A stretch of 64,000 bases of DNA from Sipunculus nudus (taxonomy: Eukaryota > Annelida > Sipuncula > Golfingiida > Sipunculidae), in contig CM049319.1 in the NCBI GenBank assembly GCA_026874595.1, positions 56,490,917 through 56,554,916 of the forward strand. Direction: 5' to 3'. Made by a program: the position numbers and the translations under genes. The first letter of the stretch is position 1. Each line of letters begins with the position of its first letter. This document shows positions 49,446 to 61,875 of the stretch, one piece after another. The notes below the pieces were generated by a model. The model searched no databases. It had not been told where the DNA came from and was given only the letters and a program-made list of their open reading frames with translations.

Positions 49446-49720
49446 CATTCATCATTTTACATCGTTGTTACCATTTTCACTTTCATATCTATTTAGTACC
49501 TTGTCTTACTAGGGCTCTACACATTTCCATGTCAAACATATGAATTGACGATTTGGTCTAGGGACATTTTCGCCCACTGTAAATGACGTCATCACAACTG
49601 GGAATTCCCCAGTGCCAGCACTTTGACACAACGAGACCAACTCACGTGATCAAGCTCATTCACGCATAAACATCTTTTGTCTGAACTTAAATACCCCCAT
49701 TTTCCAAAAACATTCAAAAA

Positions 49721-49790
49721 GTCTTCGTAGCTCAGTGGTAGAGCTCAGGACTTCTCTGCAGACGGTCGCTGGTTCGAGTCTTGCTCATGG
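49721..49790 (+). ncRNA. tRNA-like sequence (SINE head or tRNA pseudogene)
   Basis: A-box-like TAGCTCAGTGG at 49728-49738 and B-box-like GGTTCGAGTC at 49771-49780 at tRNA spacing, with an intact D-stem (GCTC...GAGC). The anticodon stem does not pair and the acceptor ends match poorly, so it is not a functional tRNA. The anticodon loop would read TCT. Confidence 0.5.
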
Positions 49791-51480
49791 ATATGTTCAT
49801 TGAATGTCATGTATAATAATCACATATATCTCTGTCTCTTCCAGATAAAACAGTATCGGACCTCAGATAGGTACAAGACATACCTAACAGTCAGATACTC
49901 AGATGTTAAAAGTCACATCACAACTCTTCTATTATTTAAAATGAACCCCAAAAAGCAGACATGGGGTAATAGTAATAAGTAATAGTAATAGTAATAGACT
50001 ATTACAGCTTTTTCCATGTAATAGTAATAGTAATAGACTCAAAAATTTTAGCTGTAATAGTAATAGTAATAGAAACAGAAGGCAAAGTAATAGAGTAATA
50101 CATATTACTTTCTATTACTTCCTGTGAGCCCCTTGATCATGAAGCATATCAGCAAATAATGCTGAACACACTCAATTCTTGTCCAGCAATTGCCCAGGAA
50201 GTGCCTATTGTTGAGGCAAGCATGGGCCAGAGGCCACACTGCTGGTCACCACTGGTGCTAATTACATAAGAGTACTGCATGGACAGAGCAGGTCACAGCC
50301 AAATAGGTAACCTGGCACAATCTGACCTTGGATTAGTAAACCATGGATAAACAGAGGAATGTTTGATGTTATGAGACAGATAAATTGTGTATTATTATAT
50401 TGACATGTACATCTTATCTCACATCCATCAATCCATATGCATATTCTGAAATGTACCTAGATTTATTTTCACAAGCCAGTTTGCATTTTAATCATACAGA
50501 TTGCAATAACACACATTTAAGAAAAATAGAATATGGAACCAGTTGTTGTTGCAGTGCAGACCCAAAATGTTCATGATAAGCTTATGGTGTTTTCACTACC
50601 CATAACGTATGGAAGCCTACAATGCCATATAAACTCATACCAGTACTACAGTCACTTTGATGAAGTCATACTGCAGGCACATGTATTATCTATTTAATTT
50701 ATATAAATATTCTTTTAAAATAATTCTTTTAATACTTGTCTGTTATTTCATAGTACCAATTTTGCAGACCTTCATTCAGTATCTAAAATTATGTTAATTT
50801 ATATTTTGATAATTAAATGAATAATTTTTTTTAAGATATTAATTTATTTGATTATATAATATGAGAATATAAGTAACTGTTAATATTTATTATTTAATAT
50901 CTGAAATTTTGATATCAAATAATTAGATCCTGTTATGTACAAAATTTAAAGTATAAGATTGTTGAATACAAAATTAATTGTGAAAGTGATATAAATAATA
51001 TTTTATTTGTTTTGTAAAATTGATATGTTTAAATCACTCTCCATATTCCTAAATTATCCTATGCTGGTTTTGCTGCAATGAAGAAGGGCATGCCTGAAGA
51101 ATAAAAGCCATGCATGCTACCATTATTGTAAAGTTTACCACCTCTCGTCACTCTCAAGATGTACTATGTGATAAAATAAAACATGGCATCATATCCAAAT
51201 GAACATATATACACTTGAGAAGATGGGGTACTTTTGTCTCCAGTTTAGAATCTGTCCAGAATCTTGATGTAAACAGTAGAAACAGGACACAGCCCTACCA
51301 AAATTCCTCTCCTGATACATACATAAAGGACTAAATTGTTAGCTTTGATACTAAATATTAATATGACATAATCATGAATAATTCCTTTGGAGACCAATTT
51401 TAGTTACACTGAAAACTTTATTTATTAATTATGTGAAAGAAGATTAAATCTTAACAGAAGTATGTACTATAAAGTAAATT
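49791..51480. other. GTAATA microsatellite and AT-rich sequence
   Basis: 49965-50100 is an irregular run of gtaatagtaatag. The flank cagacatgggg before it (about 49955) recurs inverted at 55425-55440, beside a second gtaatag run (55285-55430). 50100-51480 holds nothing recognised. Confidence 0.6.
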
Positions 51481-52325
51481 GGGTGATTGGGGTGGTGATA
51501 TGAGAATAACTGTACACCTGTCACAGCAGGGGATCTCCCCCAGTGACTGTAACAAATCAGAAACCCTGGCATAGCTGACTTCCAGTGACCTGGAGTGGGA
51601 CCCTGTATCTGTAATCAAAGCAAGTGACTACAGAAAAAAAAATCAATAACTAGCTTAATTTTCAAGCTTTTTTTTTTCAAATTTCAAATTTAGACAAACT
51701 AAATATTTATGTTTACATGCTGTGAAAATTAAATCAATGGTGCTTACAGGAAAAAAAGTGCCATGGTCAAAGTTGGGCAAAATTTAAGGTACTGATTTTT
51801 TTTTTAAGCTAATAACTTAAAAAATTTACAAAATTCAGATCTAATTTTCGGTAAACAATTGAATCTTAATTAAACATAGTTATATACTTGAGAAAATAGA
51901 CTCTAGTTTCAAAATTTTTCATGTTAAGTGAGTTATTATTTTTCCTGATTTTTTACAAAGTCCATTATGTTTGGGCCCATAACTTAAAGAATTTACACTT
52001 TACAGACTTAATTTCTTGCATGTACATAGGAACTATATAGAGGAATATTTATGGTAAATATGAGGAAAAACAGATGAGTGGTTTTGATATTAGGCAGTCC
52101 TGAAGTGTGAAAATAGGATTTTAATAAAAAATTGAGGTTTTTCCTTAATTTCTCAAAGGAATAAAGTCGCAGAGACCCAGTTTTCAGCTTGGTAGGAGAT
52201 CTTGGGGACATCTAACATTATGCTGAATTTTGGATTCCTAGGTCTTATGGTTTCAAAATGTGCCACATCTACGGACGGACGGACAGACGGACGGCCAATG
52301 ACTTATAGTCAGCTGAGCTAAAAAT
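51480..52325 (+). mobile_element. Dispersed repeat (family D with 5' extension), copy
   Basis: Shares order and sequence with 45790-46697 and ends with acggacggccaatgacttat and agtcagctgagctaaaaatg, half of the family D terminal hairpin. Confidence 0.65.
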
Positions 52326-52497
52326 GTACAAGTATGCATATAATTATAAATCAATATTTTACATATGCCAGGGTCTTTACAATGGGTTGCTTTTAAATTA
52401 CATGTATTCAAGAGTTCATACAATTATCTTATAATTTTGACTTAAAACGCCCAAATAATCATTGAGGTTTCAAAATATATATATATATATACATATG

Positions 52498-55018
52498 TCA
52501 GAGACGAGATTGAAATCCAGGCGGATTTTAAATTCGCCTAGACAAGATTGCGATTGTGATCTCGCCTAGGCGAGATTGCAATTGTGATCTTGGCTAGACA
52601 GATTTTAAACTCGCCTAGACGAGATCACAATCGCAATCTCGCCTAGGCGAGATTAAAATCCCATCATGGAGCAGGCCAAGATTTTAATCTCGCCTAGGCG
52701 AGTTTAAAATCCGTCTGGTGTCATCCAGGCAAGTTTAAAATCTGCCTGATATTACTTAGGCGAGTTTAAAATCTGCCTAGGCGAGATTAAAATAGTGATT
52801 AAAATCATGGCCTGCTCCATGACGGATTTTAATCTCCCCTAGGCGAGATTGCGATTGTGAACTCGTCTAGGTGAGTTTAAAATCCGTCTAGCCAAGATCA
52901 CAATTGCAATCTCGCCTAGGCGAGATCACAATCGCAATCTCGTCTAGGCGAATTTAAAATCCGCCTGGATTTCAATCTCGTCTCTGACATATGTGATCTC
53001 GTCTAGGCGAGATTAAAATCCATCATGGAGCAGGCCAGGATTTTAATCTCGCCTAGGCGAGTTTAAAATCCGTCTGGTGTCATCCAGGCGAGTTTAAAAT
53101 CTGCCTGATATCACTTGGGCGAGTTTAAAATCTGCCTAGGCGAGATTAAAATAGTGATCTGATCTAATTTCCCAATAAAATATGCATTGTAATTGACTTA
53201 TGAAAGATGTTTTCAGTCAGATTTTCAATATTTTAACACTGAATGGTTACGTATAGTTCACAAGTAATATATTTATTAATATTTACAGAATATTATATTA
53301 TTAATTAAATAATTAACATTAATTTTGGAAATGGAATATTTTATATTATATATTTTGTATTAATATGGTAATGTATAGTTCACAAGTAATATATATTTAA
53401 TATTATTTACAGAATATTATATTATTCATGTAATAATTAACATTAATTTTTTTATTTTATATTTTTATTTATAAACTATGTAATAAGAAACTTACATTGG
53501 TATTGTATATGGCATATTCAAATGATATATGATGTGGGCTGCTGCTGATTATTTACATAATAATTTTGTTGTCAATATTAATTTGAAGGGAAACTGGTAT
53601 TAGTAATATTAGTAATGTAGTATTTTAAAAAGACAAAAGGAACATAGCTCATTTATTTTTTATCAATATAATTCAATGCATGTTCACATGCATAAATGAT
53701 CTATTACTCTATGAATCTAGAAATCATATTTTTTCTGATATGATATAATACTGTCCAAAAAAAGGCAGTTATCTTGTAACATAGTCTACATAAATATTGA
53801 AGCTTCACAAAATGCCTCACAAAACATTAAAAAAAAAAGATCAGAAGAATATTATATACATTATAAGAAAAGACTAAATCAGACAAAGAAATATTCACTT
53901 GCATACATCTGTGTATCAACTTTTACTTTTTCTCATATGATGTTTAATTACCTAAAAAAAGGATGGTGTATCTAAATCCATCATAAATACTGATACCCTG
54001 CATATTTTGTACCATAAGTGTACATGTTTTGACTGTTGAGTGTTGAACACCTGGGTGAAAAGAAACATTTGAACTAGATCAACCAACTAATTTGTTCTGT
54101 TTGTCCCGTAAGAATTATCAAATAGGATGATTGTTTATGTTAATGTGTAATATACTCATTAAATAGTGAAGTAATAGCTATCTAAACTAATCTATCTAAC
54201 TGTCTATCTATCTATCTATGATTGATTCAATATGCAAGTGGATGACTTTTCCCCCCAGATTTGCTCTTCATAATATCTCATAAGTGTGCTTCAATATACC
54301 TCTTGTTACTCTCTAATTGCCATATATTTAAATACAATTACAAATTATTTTTTTGTAAAAATTACAATCCCAAGGTTGTTAAGAAAACTGGAGAAAAAAA
54401 GAGATTAATTAATGTTTAGCAAATAATTGGTATGATAAGGATGCTGTAGACCACATGAAACACATCAAAGGTTCAAATAATAATCAAATATCTATTTCAT
54501 AATTCTGTTTCCAAAATTAATGTTAATTATCACATGAATAATTATTACATTACTGTAAAAAAGTTCATTATTAAATTAATACTAATATTCTGTAAATATT
54601 AATAAATATATTACCTTTTAACTATATATAACCATTCAGTGTTAAAATATTGAAAATCCGACTGAAAACATCTTTCATATGTCAATTACAATGCTTTATA
54701 TACTAGGAAATTAGATCAGATCACTATTTTAATCTCGCCTAGGCAGATTTTAAACTCACCTAAGTAATATCAGGCAGATTTGAAACTCGCCTGGATGACA
54801 CCAGACAGATTTTAAACTTGCCTAGGCGAGATTAAAATCCTGGCCTGCTCCATGATTGATTTTAATCTCGCCTAGGCGAGATTGCGATTGTGATCTCGTC
54901 TAGGCGAATTTAAAATCTGTCTAGCCAAGATCACAATTGCAATCTCGCCTAGGCGAGATCACAATCGCAATCTCGTCTAGGCGAATTTAAAATCCGCCTG
55001 GATTTCAATCTCGTCTCT

Positions 55019-55022
<4 letters not shown>
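52498..55022. mobile_element. Foldback element with long inverted arms built from CTCGCCTAGGCGAG palindromes
   Basis: Both ends read GTCAGAGACGAGATTGAAAT (right end inverted). The right arm (about 54500-55022) is inverted relative to the left. The left arm runs 52498-52793, is interrupted by an inverted copy of its own terminal part (52794-52989), then resumes at 52993 and continues past 53330. About 16 copies of CTCGCCTAGGCGAG or one-to-two-base variants occur in the arms. The middle (53340-54490) is AT-rich with no frame. Flanks are TA runs, including (TA)n at 55022-55083. Confidence 0.85.
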
Positions 55023-55083
<61 letters not shown>

Positions 55084-55089
<6 letters not shown>

Positions 55090-56940
55090 AGAATTAAAGA
55101 AGCTGAAATAATTAAGATCTCCAGTATCATTAGGCTTATTGTTAATGACAGACACAGTATAAGAAAATTGTGTAGGTAACCAGCTGATATAGGTGCTTCT
55201 AATATTAATATATAATATAAAAATGTGATTGCAGTGCTAGTTTATAGCACTCATGGCTGCGCAAAGTCTAGAATCCTCCCATCAGTTTATGTAATAGTAA
55301 TAGTAATAGTAATAGATACCCCAGTAATAGTAATAGTAATAGAAGATAAAATGTAGTAATAGTAATAGTAATAGTAATATCAGAAATTGAAAGTAATAGT
55401 AATAGTAATAGAACAACTGTAATAGACCCCATGTCTGCCAAAAAGACTATAGTATACCCCATTTTTCCTCTCTATCCCCATCAAATGTATCACCCTCTTT
55501 AGGACGTTCTGATAACCAGGGTGCCTGAGGTATTCTATATTATGTAGGTTTTATGTTAGTTTTATATAAATTATATACACAGTGATAATGATTTTTGGAG
55601 TAATACATACTTCTGAAACAGTATTACTATAAGTAATGAGGGTGAAAGGTTTACAGCTGTGGGCGATAATTGAAGAATGAAGTATTAATACGTGCACCAG
55701 CTATTTTGCCGAGGTCAGTAAGCATATCCTCGGCAATGTACTTACATTTTAAACCTGGCGAAGACTAAACCAGTTCAGAATAAATCAAAATTTATATCCA
55801 TCTTTCTTGGACCAGTCGAAAGAAACAGCCAGTGCTTTTCACTTAGGGTGAAGGTCGTTGGGAAATAGACTGGTATCTCCTTTTAACATACAATGGCAGA
55901 ATGACAGGCACGTGGTAACCATGCGGTTACCGGGCTAGAAAAAGTAGTATTTTTGGGATACTCATATTGGTCCTTTTTTATAGAAATTATGGCAGTTCTC
56001 AAATAAACGAACTTTTAAGAGCACATTGGCATGGTTATATATGAAGTGTTTAATTTTTAATGCGCCATAATAGAAAATTTTTATTTGCATGATACTAACA
56101 GTACGTACATTTTAGGTGATTACTGCAGCAGATTAATTAATTCTGCTAGATCTGATGCAATATCCATGTATTTTATATTTCGTCAACTATTCGCCCAAAT
56201 AATCTTAAATATCCTTTAAAATATGTTTATATAATGTTTTGCTTCAACAATATATCATATATATAGACTGAAATTTGATCAGATATTTAATACGTACACT
56301 ACGCGTTCACATTTTTCATCGGAACATGATTACCCTGTCACAAATCAGACAATAATTATATATCTTTTTTTATTTATGCTTATATTTACTTAAGACAGCC
56401 GATTTTATTAAACCTGCTGACGTACTCATACATTAACGTACATAATCCATGTATTCAACATATGTTTTTCTAGCTTCCTGACTCCATAGAATTATTTTCA
56501 ATCATTCTTTGTTTCTGATGCCCATTCATATGCGCTGTTTTGTTTTATTGACCTAAATTCATCTAAAAACTTTCATTTATATTATGGTAAGTTTATTTTT
56601 CTTTACCCTTTTTTTTATACATTACACGCATTTATTTATAAAATCCTATTAACCTTAAATCTTAATATAATACATTATCTTTGAATTATATATTTTTTTA
56701 CGTATTAATAACAAGTTCAATAATGCAGTTTCATCATAATTTAATTTTAATGATCAATGTTCATCTGTTAATATGCTTTACTATGAAAAAAAACTAAACG
56801 TTGAGTAATCTGAGGAATGTTAAGCATACATACAGCCAGCTAAAGTTTCCCAAGTGCTGTACTATACTGAGCTTATATACAACCCTAGTCCATGTGCGTG
56901 TAGTGGAACTTCGGAAGCAGGGCACGTAAAATAAGGGTAC
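55084..56940. other. Intergenic or intronic, GTAATA repeat then nothing recognised
   Basis: 55285-55430 holds gtaatagtaatag repeats. 55516-55540 (gtgcctgaggtattctatat) is inverted relative to 48897-48920. The remainder to 56940 is AT-rich without a supported feature. Confidence 0.5.
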
Positions 56941-57020
56941 CCGTAAAATTGTCCTGGTGGGCCTTCCGTCAACAAGGCGCCGGACCTCTACCCTACTGAC
57001 GTCAATTTGGCGGGAATGAT
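56940..57020. promoter_or_regulatory. Candidate promoter cluster: CRE next to E2F-like site
   Basis: TGACGTCA at 56997-57004 is followed by TTTGGCGGGAA at 57006-57016, a close E2F consensus. On the minus strand GACGGAAGG (ETS-like) lies about 30 bp downstream of the CRE. The local base composition is richer in GC and CpG than the surroundings. This combination is typical of housekeeping promoters. It could serve NFRKB (minus), about 9.9 kb upstream of the ATG, but no donor-bounded 5' exon was identified. Confidence 0.3.
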
Positions 57021-58690
57021 TCTTAACCTTTAAGTTCAGATATCAGAATTATCATAAATATATTATATAATTACATATATATATAAATATATATATATAT
57101 AAATATATTATAAGTATAATATTACATACCGTACGTATTTTATTGTATATTTTTATATATTTTACATAAATTATATATTATGATAATTTAATTCATTTCT
57201 ATTACTGATGCCTCATAATCTAATCACATAACAATGATAACCCCAATTATGTATGCTCTGCATTGGCTGCCAGTTGGGTTCAATTTGAAATGTGAATTCT
57301 TGTGTACAAGACAATAAATGTTTTCTATACTTTATATCTGCAAGGGTATATCCATTGTTATATTTAACCAAAGGGCCTGAGTTAAACTCATAAGCATAAA
57401 AAATCAGAATCGATCATTCGGTAGAATGGCTTACCTGATAAACTATTAAGGAAAATTAAGCCATTGGGCTGTCGGAATTTAAACGTTAATTTAAAATAAA
57501 TTTATTGAAAGTATCTTATATGGCTTGCATTTTTGCATTAGCTAGGGTATTTTGCACATTACCATTAAAAGGTATAAGCATTTTTTAGCGAAATTATGAT
57601 GCCTTTAACAAGTATTTGTAGTAGTGGTATAGGAATGGTTTTAAATTCATAATCGATGATTGAACAATAAGAACGACCGACGATCGATTATTAATCGATT
57701 ATTTTATACACTGCCTATATTTTACCTTGAAATCTTCTGTATACTAGTAACTTAAATATTGACCCCATGCAGTCTATCTGGTATGTACATCGATATTCAT
57801 GATGAAACATTCAACCCACCCGCATCTATATAAGGTCGAGTTCCCGTCGGAGGATAGCTGGCTTCCGTTTGATGCTGTTCGTGACCTTGTGTTCGTATAT
57901 CTCTGACAGGATTAGATTCTTTGCATGTGCATACATAATCGCTATCGATTTAATCAATTTTTAAAGAAAACTACCAATCATCGATAAAGTCGGTAAATCG
58001 GCACACAACTAATTTGTAGTGTTTGTTTATAAAGGCTTCATTTATTTTGGTAACTTTTTGAATGTGGTATTTTATTATGGATTTAGCATGAAAATCATGG
58101 ATTTTTTTGCCTTTTTAATTTATCTTTTATTTTTAAATTAGAAGAAAATAAATAAATATTTTCTGTCGAGATACGATTTCAGCAGTCCAGAAATTATTAT
58201 ACTTTTTCTTTACCAGGTAATCTGGGCCCGTCATCAATATACGTGCTACAAAATATTTAGGCCTACGTAGGCCCTACATCATCAAAAATAGAACAGATAT
58301 AGAAAATGAGATTTTAGTTGATTTATTTCCTAGCATTTTCGTTCATGTTTGCAACAAAAACTGAGGTAAAATTTTATTATTAGTAGCCAAAGTTTATGAA
58401 AAATGAGTGCTTAGGCCTAATTAAAGAATTTGAATTTTTAAACGTCATTATACTGAAGAATGGATGCAATTATAATTATATATTAATGACAATCAAATGA
58501 ACACGTAGTACATCTCTTTATGCACAACTAGAACCAGAATATTGGCATAATGAAAATACATGTATTACCAGTGGGCAAATATAATACTACTTATAATTAA
58601 AACATACAAAAATTCAATAATAATAATAATAGTTATAATAACAATAAAACATTCACAAACAACAATAGCAATAATAATAATAATAATAAT
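57021..58690. other. AT-rich flank; TATATAAG at 57827-57834
   Basis: A TATA-like box on the plus strand (57827) is followed by moderately GC-rich sequence. No open frame or transcript can be tied to it. 58614-58695 is an AAT microsatellite. Confidence 0.35.
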
Positions 58691-58693
58691 AAG

Positions 58694-59029
58694 GCCAAAA
58701 TAAAAAAAAGGTATGGTTCTCAGGCACTTTTTTTCAGAAATCAATGCGGGCGGGCGCTTTTTTTATTTTAAATTTTTTGGTATGTTTCGATAAAAATGTC
58801 AAATGATAAGGGAAAAGCATGAAAATAACAGTTTTATTTTGCTAAATAAGTAAAGGCACTACAAAACAAAGGAAATTCTATGGTTTTATCTTCTTGAAAG
58901 ACATTTCGGAGCGACAGCAGCTCAAAATTGGAAAGTTTTTATTGAAAATCAAAATAAAAAGTTTTGATGCGGGGGTTTAAAATTGATGCGGGCGGTGCCT
59001 GAGAACCATACCTTTAATTTTTTTTGGCC
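58694..59029. mobile_element. PIF/Harbinger-like MITE, about 336 bp, inserted in an AAT microsatellite
   Basis: Ends ggccaaaat...aaaggtatggttctcaggcac and the inverse gtgcctgagaaccatacctt...ttttttttggcc form a TIR of about 35 bp. It is flanked by ataataa on both sides, giving TAA-type duplication. GGCC termini with a TWA target fit PIF/Harbinger (inference). Inner motif gatgcggg(c) is repeated. Confidence 0.75.
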
Positions 59030-59398
59030 TAATAATAATAATAATAATACCTATTCTTATTCACAAAAAGTCCCTCCGGAGTCGCATATTGAGTAGCAAG
59101 TATTGTATATTGTAATACATGATTAAACATGTATTTTACCAGTAATATTCAGATCAATTATTTATGTCAAAATCTGTAATTTTTTTTATAACAATGTGTA
59201 CGGTTATATATTTCCTAAAATGCTGTAGTTCCCAAGTGTCAATAATTTTTCTTCATAGAGAAATCGCCAGCGTTAACTAGTAACTACATTGTTTACCATT
59301 AATAAGACTGATCCGTTTCAGAATTTATTATCACAAACCAATCGGACACATGAAGGGCAGAAATTTTGGGGAATTATATTCCGATATTTTTCCTTTAC

Positions 59399-59765
59399 AC
59401 TATTAAGTAGGTCACATGGGGTTGACCACGTGATTCAGTGCGTGGGTCAGTCGTTTGCAGAGCGGTAAGGGGAGAGATTTTAACTCCAGAAACCCAGTGA
59501 CACACCAGACGAACAGGTAAATGGAGAAAATTTTCTGAATGATAAGGTTAAAAACTGGTGCTTTGCACCATTATAACATGATGTGCACAAGCGCTCGGCT
59601 GTAATTGAGTGAGGCATGAGGCGACATGAGGACAGGAAGCGTGCAAGCCAAAAAATGGCGGCCATGTTCAATTTGCTGATCCTTTGTATGTGATCTGTGC
59701 TGATTTACGTTGTGATTGTTGCCGCGCTAAGCGTAACGATCATGAACGTTCCTTATCGTTAGTTA
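59399..59765. promoter_or_regulatory. Candidate promoter with YY1-like site
   Basis: AAAATGGCGGCCAT at about 59653-59666 matches the YY1/kozak-like core common at metazoan housekeeping starts. An E-box (ccacgtgatt) lies at about 59426, and a good plus-strand donor (aacag|gtaaat) at about 59518. The stretch is GC-richer than its surroundings. It could start a transcript on either strand; none is established. Confidence 0.3.
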
Positions 59766-59898
59766 TATTGCTGTGTTATTAACCTTATAAGATTTTACGA
59801 TAGGTGCGAGACCAAAATTAAGACTGAATAGGAACGCCTGGCGTTCAATAATCCGCCACGTACGGACTCCATTTATCTGTGATATGGAGTCCGACCGT

Positions 59899-60518
59899 CT
59901 ATAGTCCGTTCCAGCACCCATGTCCACCTGTTTTTTCGCGTTTATCTCTACATAAGACAAACTTGCAAATCAAAATTTGCACCAATGGCATAAAAAGGCA
60001 AAAGCGTAATTTTTGGTACCTTACCTACTCAAAATATAAATATCATTCACTTTACGGCCTGGTTGACATATCTCATATATATCCGTGGTTCATGGCGTCC
60101 CTAATAAGTTGCCATTGTTTATCCTCCTTGTATAAAGTAATGTGACGTCACAGTGAAGTGCGTGCACGTGGAGAATACAAGTCTCGCTGTAAACAGGGGT
60201 CATCAGCTCTTGATTTTTGGTCCCATGAATATGGGCGCCTCTTTAGTACGTCACGTCTATTATGACGTCATCACTAATCCCTGATATGCCCATTTCACAG
60301 ATTAGTGGCACGATGTCGCTATAGAATAGACTTGTTACTCATAAAATGGTTTTAATTTGTTTACAGGAAAATGACATAAGGTACGCTATTATTTCCATAA
60401 TAGTTAATTACGCTTTTTCCTCTTTCTGCCCTAAGATTAAAAAGTTTGGACATTCTTTGATTATCATAAAAATAATCACGAAAAAACAGGTGGACAGGGG
60501 TGCTGGAACGGACTATAG
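59899..60518. repeat. Inverted repeat, 40-bp arms, 540-bp spacer with two CREs
   Basis: 59899-59938 is the reverse complement of 60479-60518 with one mismatch (arm cgaaaaaacaggtggaca...ggtgctggaacggactatag). The spacer holds TGACGTCA at 60143-60150 and 60263-60270. It may be a MITE or an inverted duplication of a promoter piece. Confidence 0.8.
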
Positions 60519-60559
60519 TGGTGAGAGTTCACCCTGCCGTACATGGAGGGACCTGTAAC

Positions 60560-61790
60560 ATGAATTATCACTGCTTGTTGTGCGATAGAGAAACAATTTT
60601 GTATTTATATATAGAAATAAACTTTTTATGTATCAAATTAAATCGATATATCACCTTTATGTGCGCCTGTAAATGTTTTTTATCCTTTGAACTGCCGGGG
60701 TTCAGTTGTTGCATGCCAACTGGACACCGCTGGAAACGGAATCCCATGCAAATTAGGTGGGCAATCTATGCAAAAGATGAATTCAGGGGGGGCTTTTCCC
60801 AGGAATGCCAGTGCCGTGCACTAGGATAGACCATATTTTCATAAGCATCCTTCCCATCATACATCGCGTGTTGTCAATGATGCTAATTTCCTATTGGTTG
60901 TTCCAACCGGAAAGCGCCATCGGCCAGACGAAGCAATATCTGACTCCATCCAGAGTAAGTGCCCATACTTTATTAATGCTGATCATCCAGCAAAAGTTTT
61001 GGTCCCAACGGAGTCTAAGCATCTGAAACAATTATAATATGTGGGGTTTGTTTGGTGTCCTCTCGCTTCACAAGGCATATACGTGTCTGAGGGTCTGTAC
61101 GGATCCGTACAAACTTAGATAGTATACACTCTCTCCGCCAGAGGCTGCAGCGCTTGTATTGTTTACTATATGTGTCAGCGCTGCAAGACTGCAGCAAGGC
61201 GTTCAAGTAAAACTAAAAGTAAGATGATACTTCGTGCGACCCCCCTATACCATCCGGTGTAACATGTGCAATTTTCCCGGAATTTTCCTGCCTGGATTAA
61301 TTGGCTTTGTGCAACCCTGGCCTGAGCCTACGTTGTCACGTGACATGACCAATACTTATAGTAAAGTCCACCGTGTAATCACTTATTGTTTTGCCCAGCA
61401 TTAATTAAGTATGACACCATTATTTTCTATTCCTTCAATTATGAAACCATTGTTTGTTCTTACACGTTTGTTTAGCGTGTTTTTGTTTTTTCAACCATGC
61501 TACTGTTAATTAAGTACCGACACCATTGAGTCGTGTCATTCAACATCAGAGTTTTATGGCGTCTTTGATGATAACCTTGTACCGTTGCAATGAAAGAATG
61601 CGTGTGAGAGTGCTGTAACGAAAATATAATGGAGTGACTATATAGAATCGTCCTACCGGTTTAGGGACCAAAAAAATCCCTTTCACTTTTCCTCCTACCA
61701 TTTCCCCTCTCAAGCATTTCTTAGACTCATTTTCTCTGCCTGCCTATAAGTCTTATTTTAATTGGTAACACATGATACAACTAAAAACTG
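60560..61790. other. 5' distal region, nothing recognised
   Basis: Several short frames on both strands (up to about 109 codons) without recognisable motifs. No gene is supported. Confidence 0.4.
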
Positions 61791-61794
61791 ATCT

Positions 61795-61870
61795 GGCACT
61801 ACCTGGGTTTGAACCTGCAATCTCATGATTTCTGACACTGCACTCTAACTATCTGAGCTAACTTGCTGAG
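61795..61870 (-). ncRNA. tRNA-like SINE head
   Basis: Reverse complement shows GTTAGCTCAGATAGTTAGAG (A-box-like) and GGTTCAAACCC (B-box-like) at tRNA spacing. The anticodon stem is poorly paired, so it is a tRNA-derived element or pseudogene. Two nearby gggctgcgcccc palindromes (61981-61995, 62057-62071) may belong to another repeat. Confidence 0.55.
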
Positions 61871-61875
61871 ATATC

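Noticed and set aside
49721-49790. Functional tRNA gene
   Set aside because: A and B boxes are present but the anticodon and acceptor stems do not pair, so it is kept only as a tRNA-like/SINE sequence.
54949-55155. Frame with a run of alternating Ile/Tyr
   Set aside because: Translation of the (TA)n microsatellite at 55022-55083.
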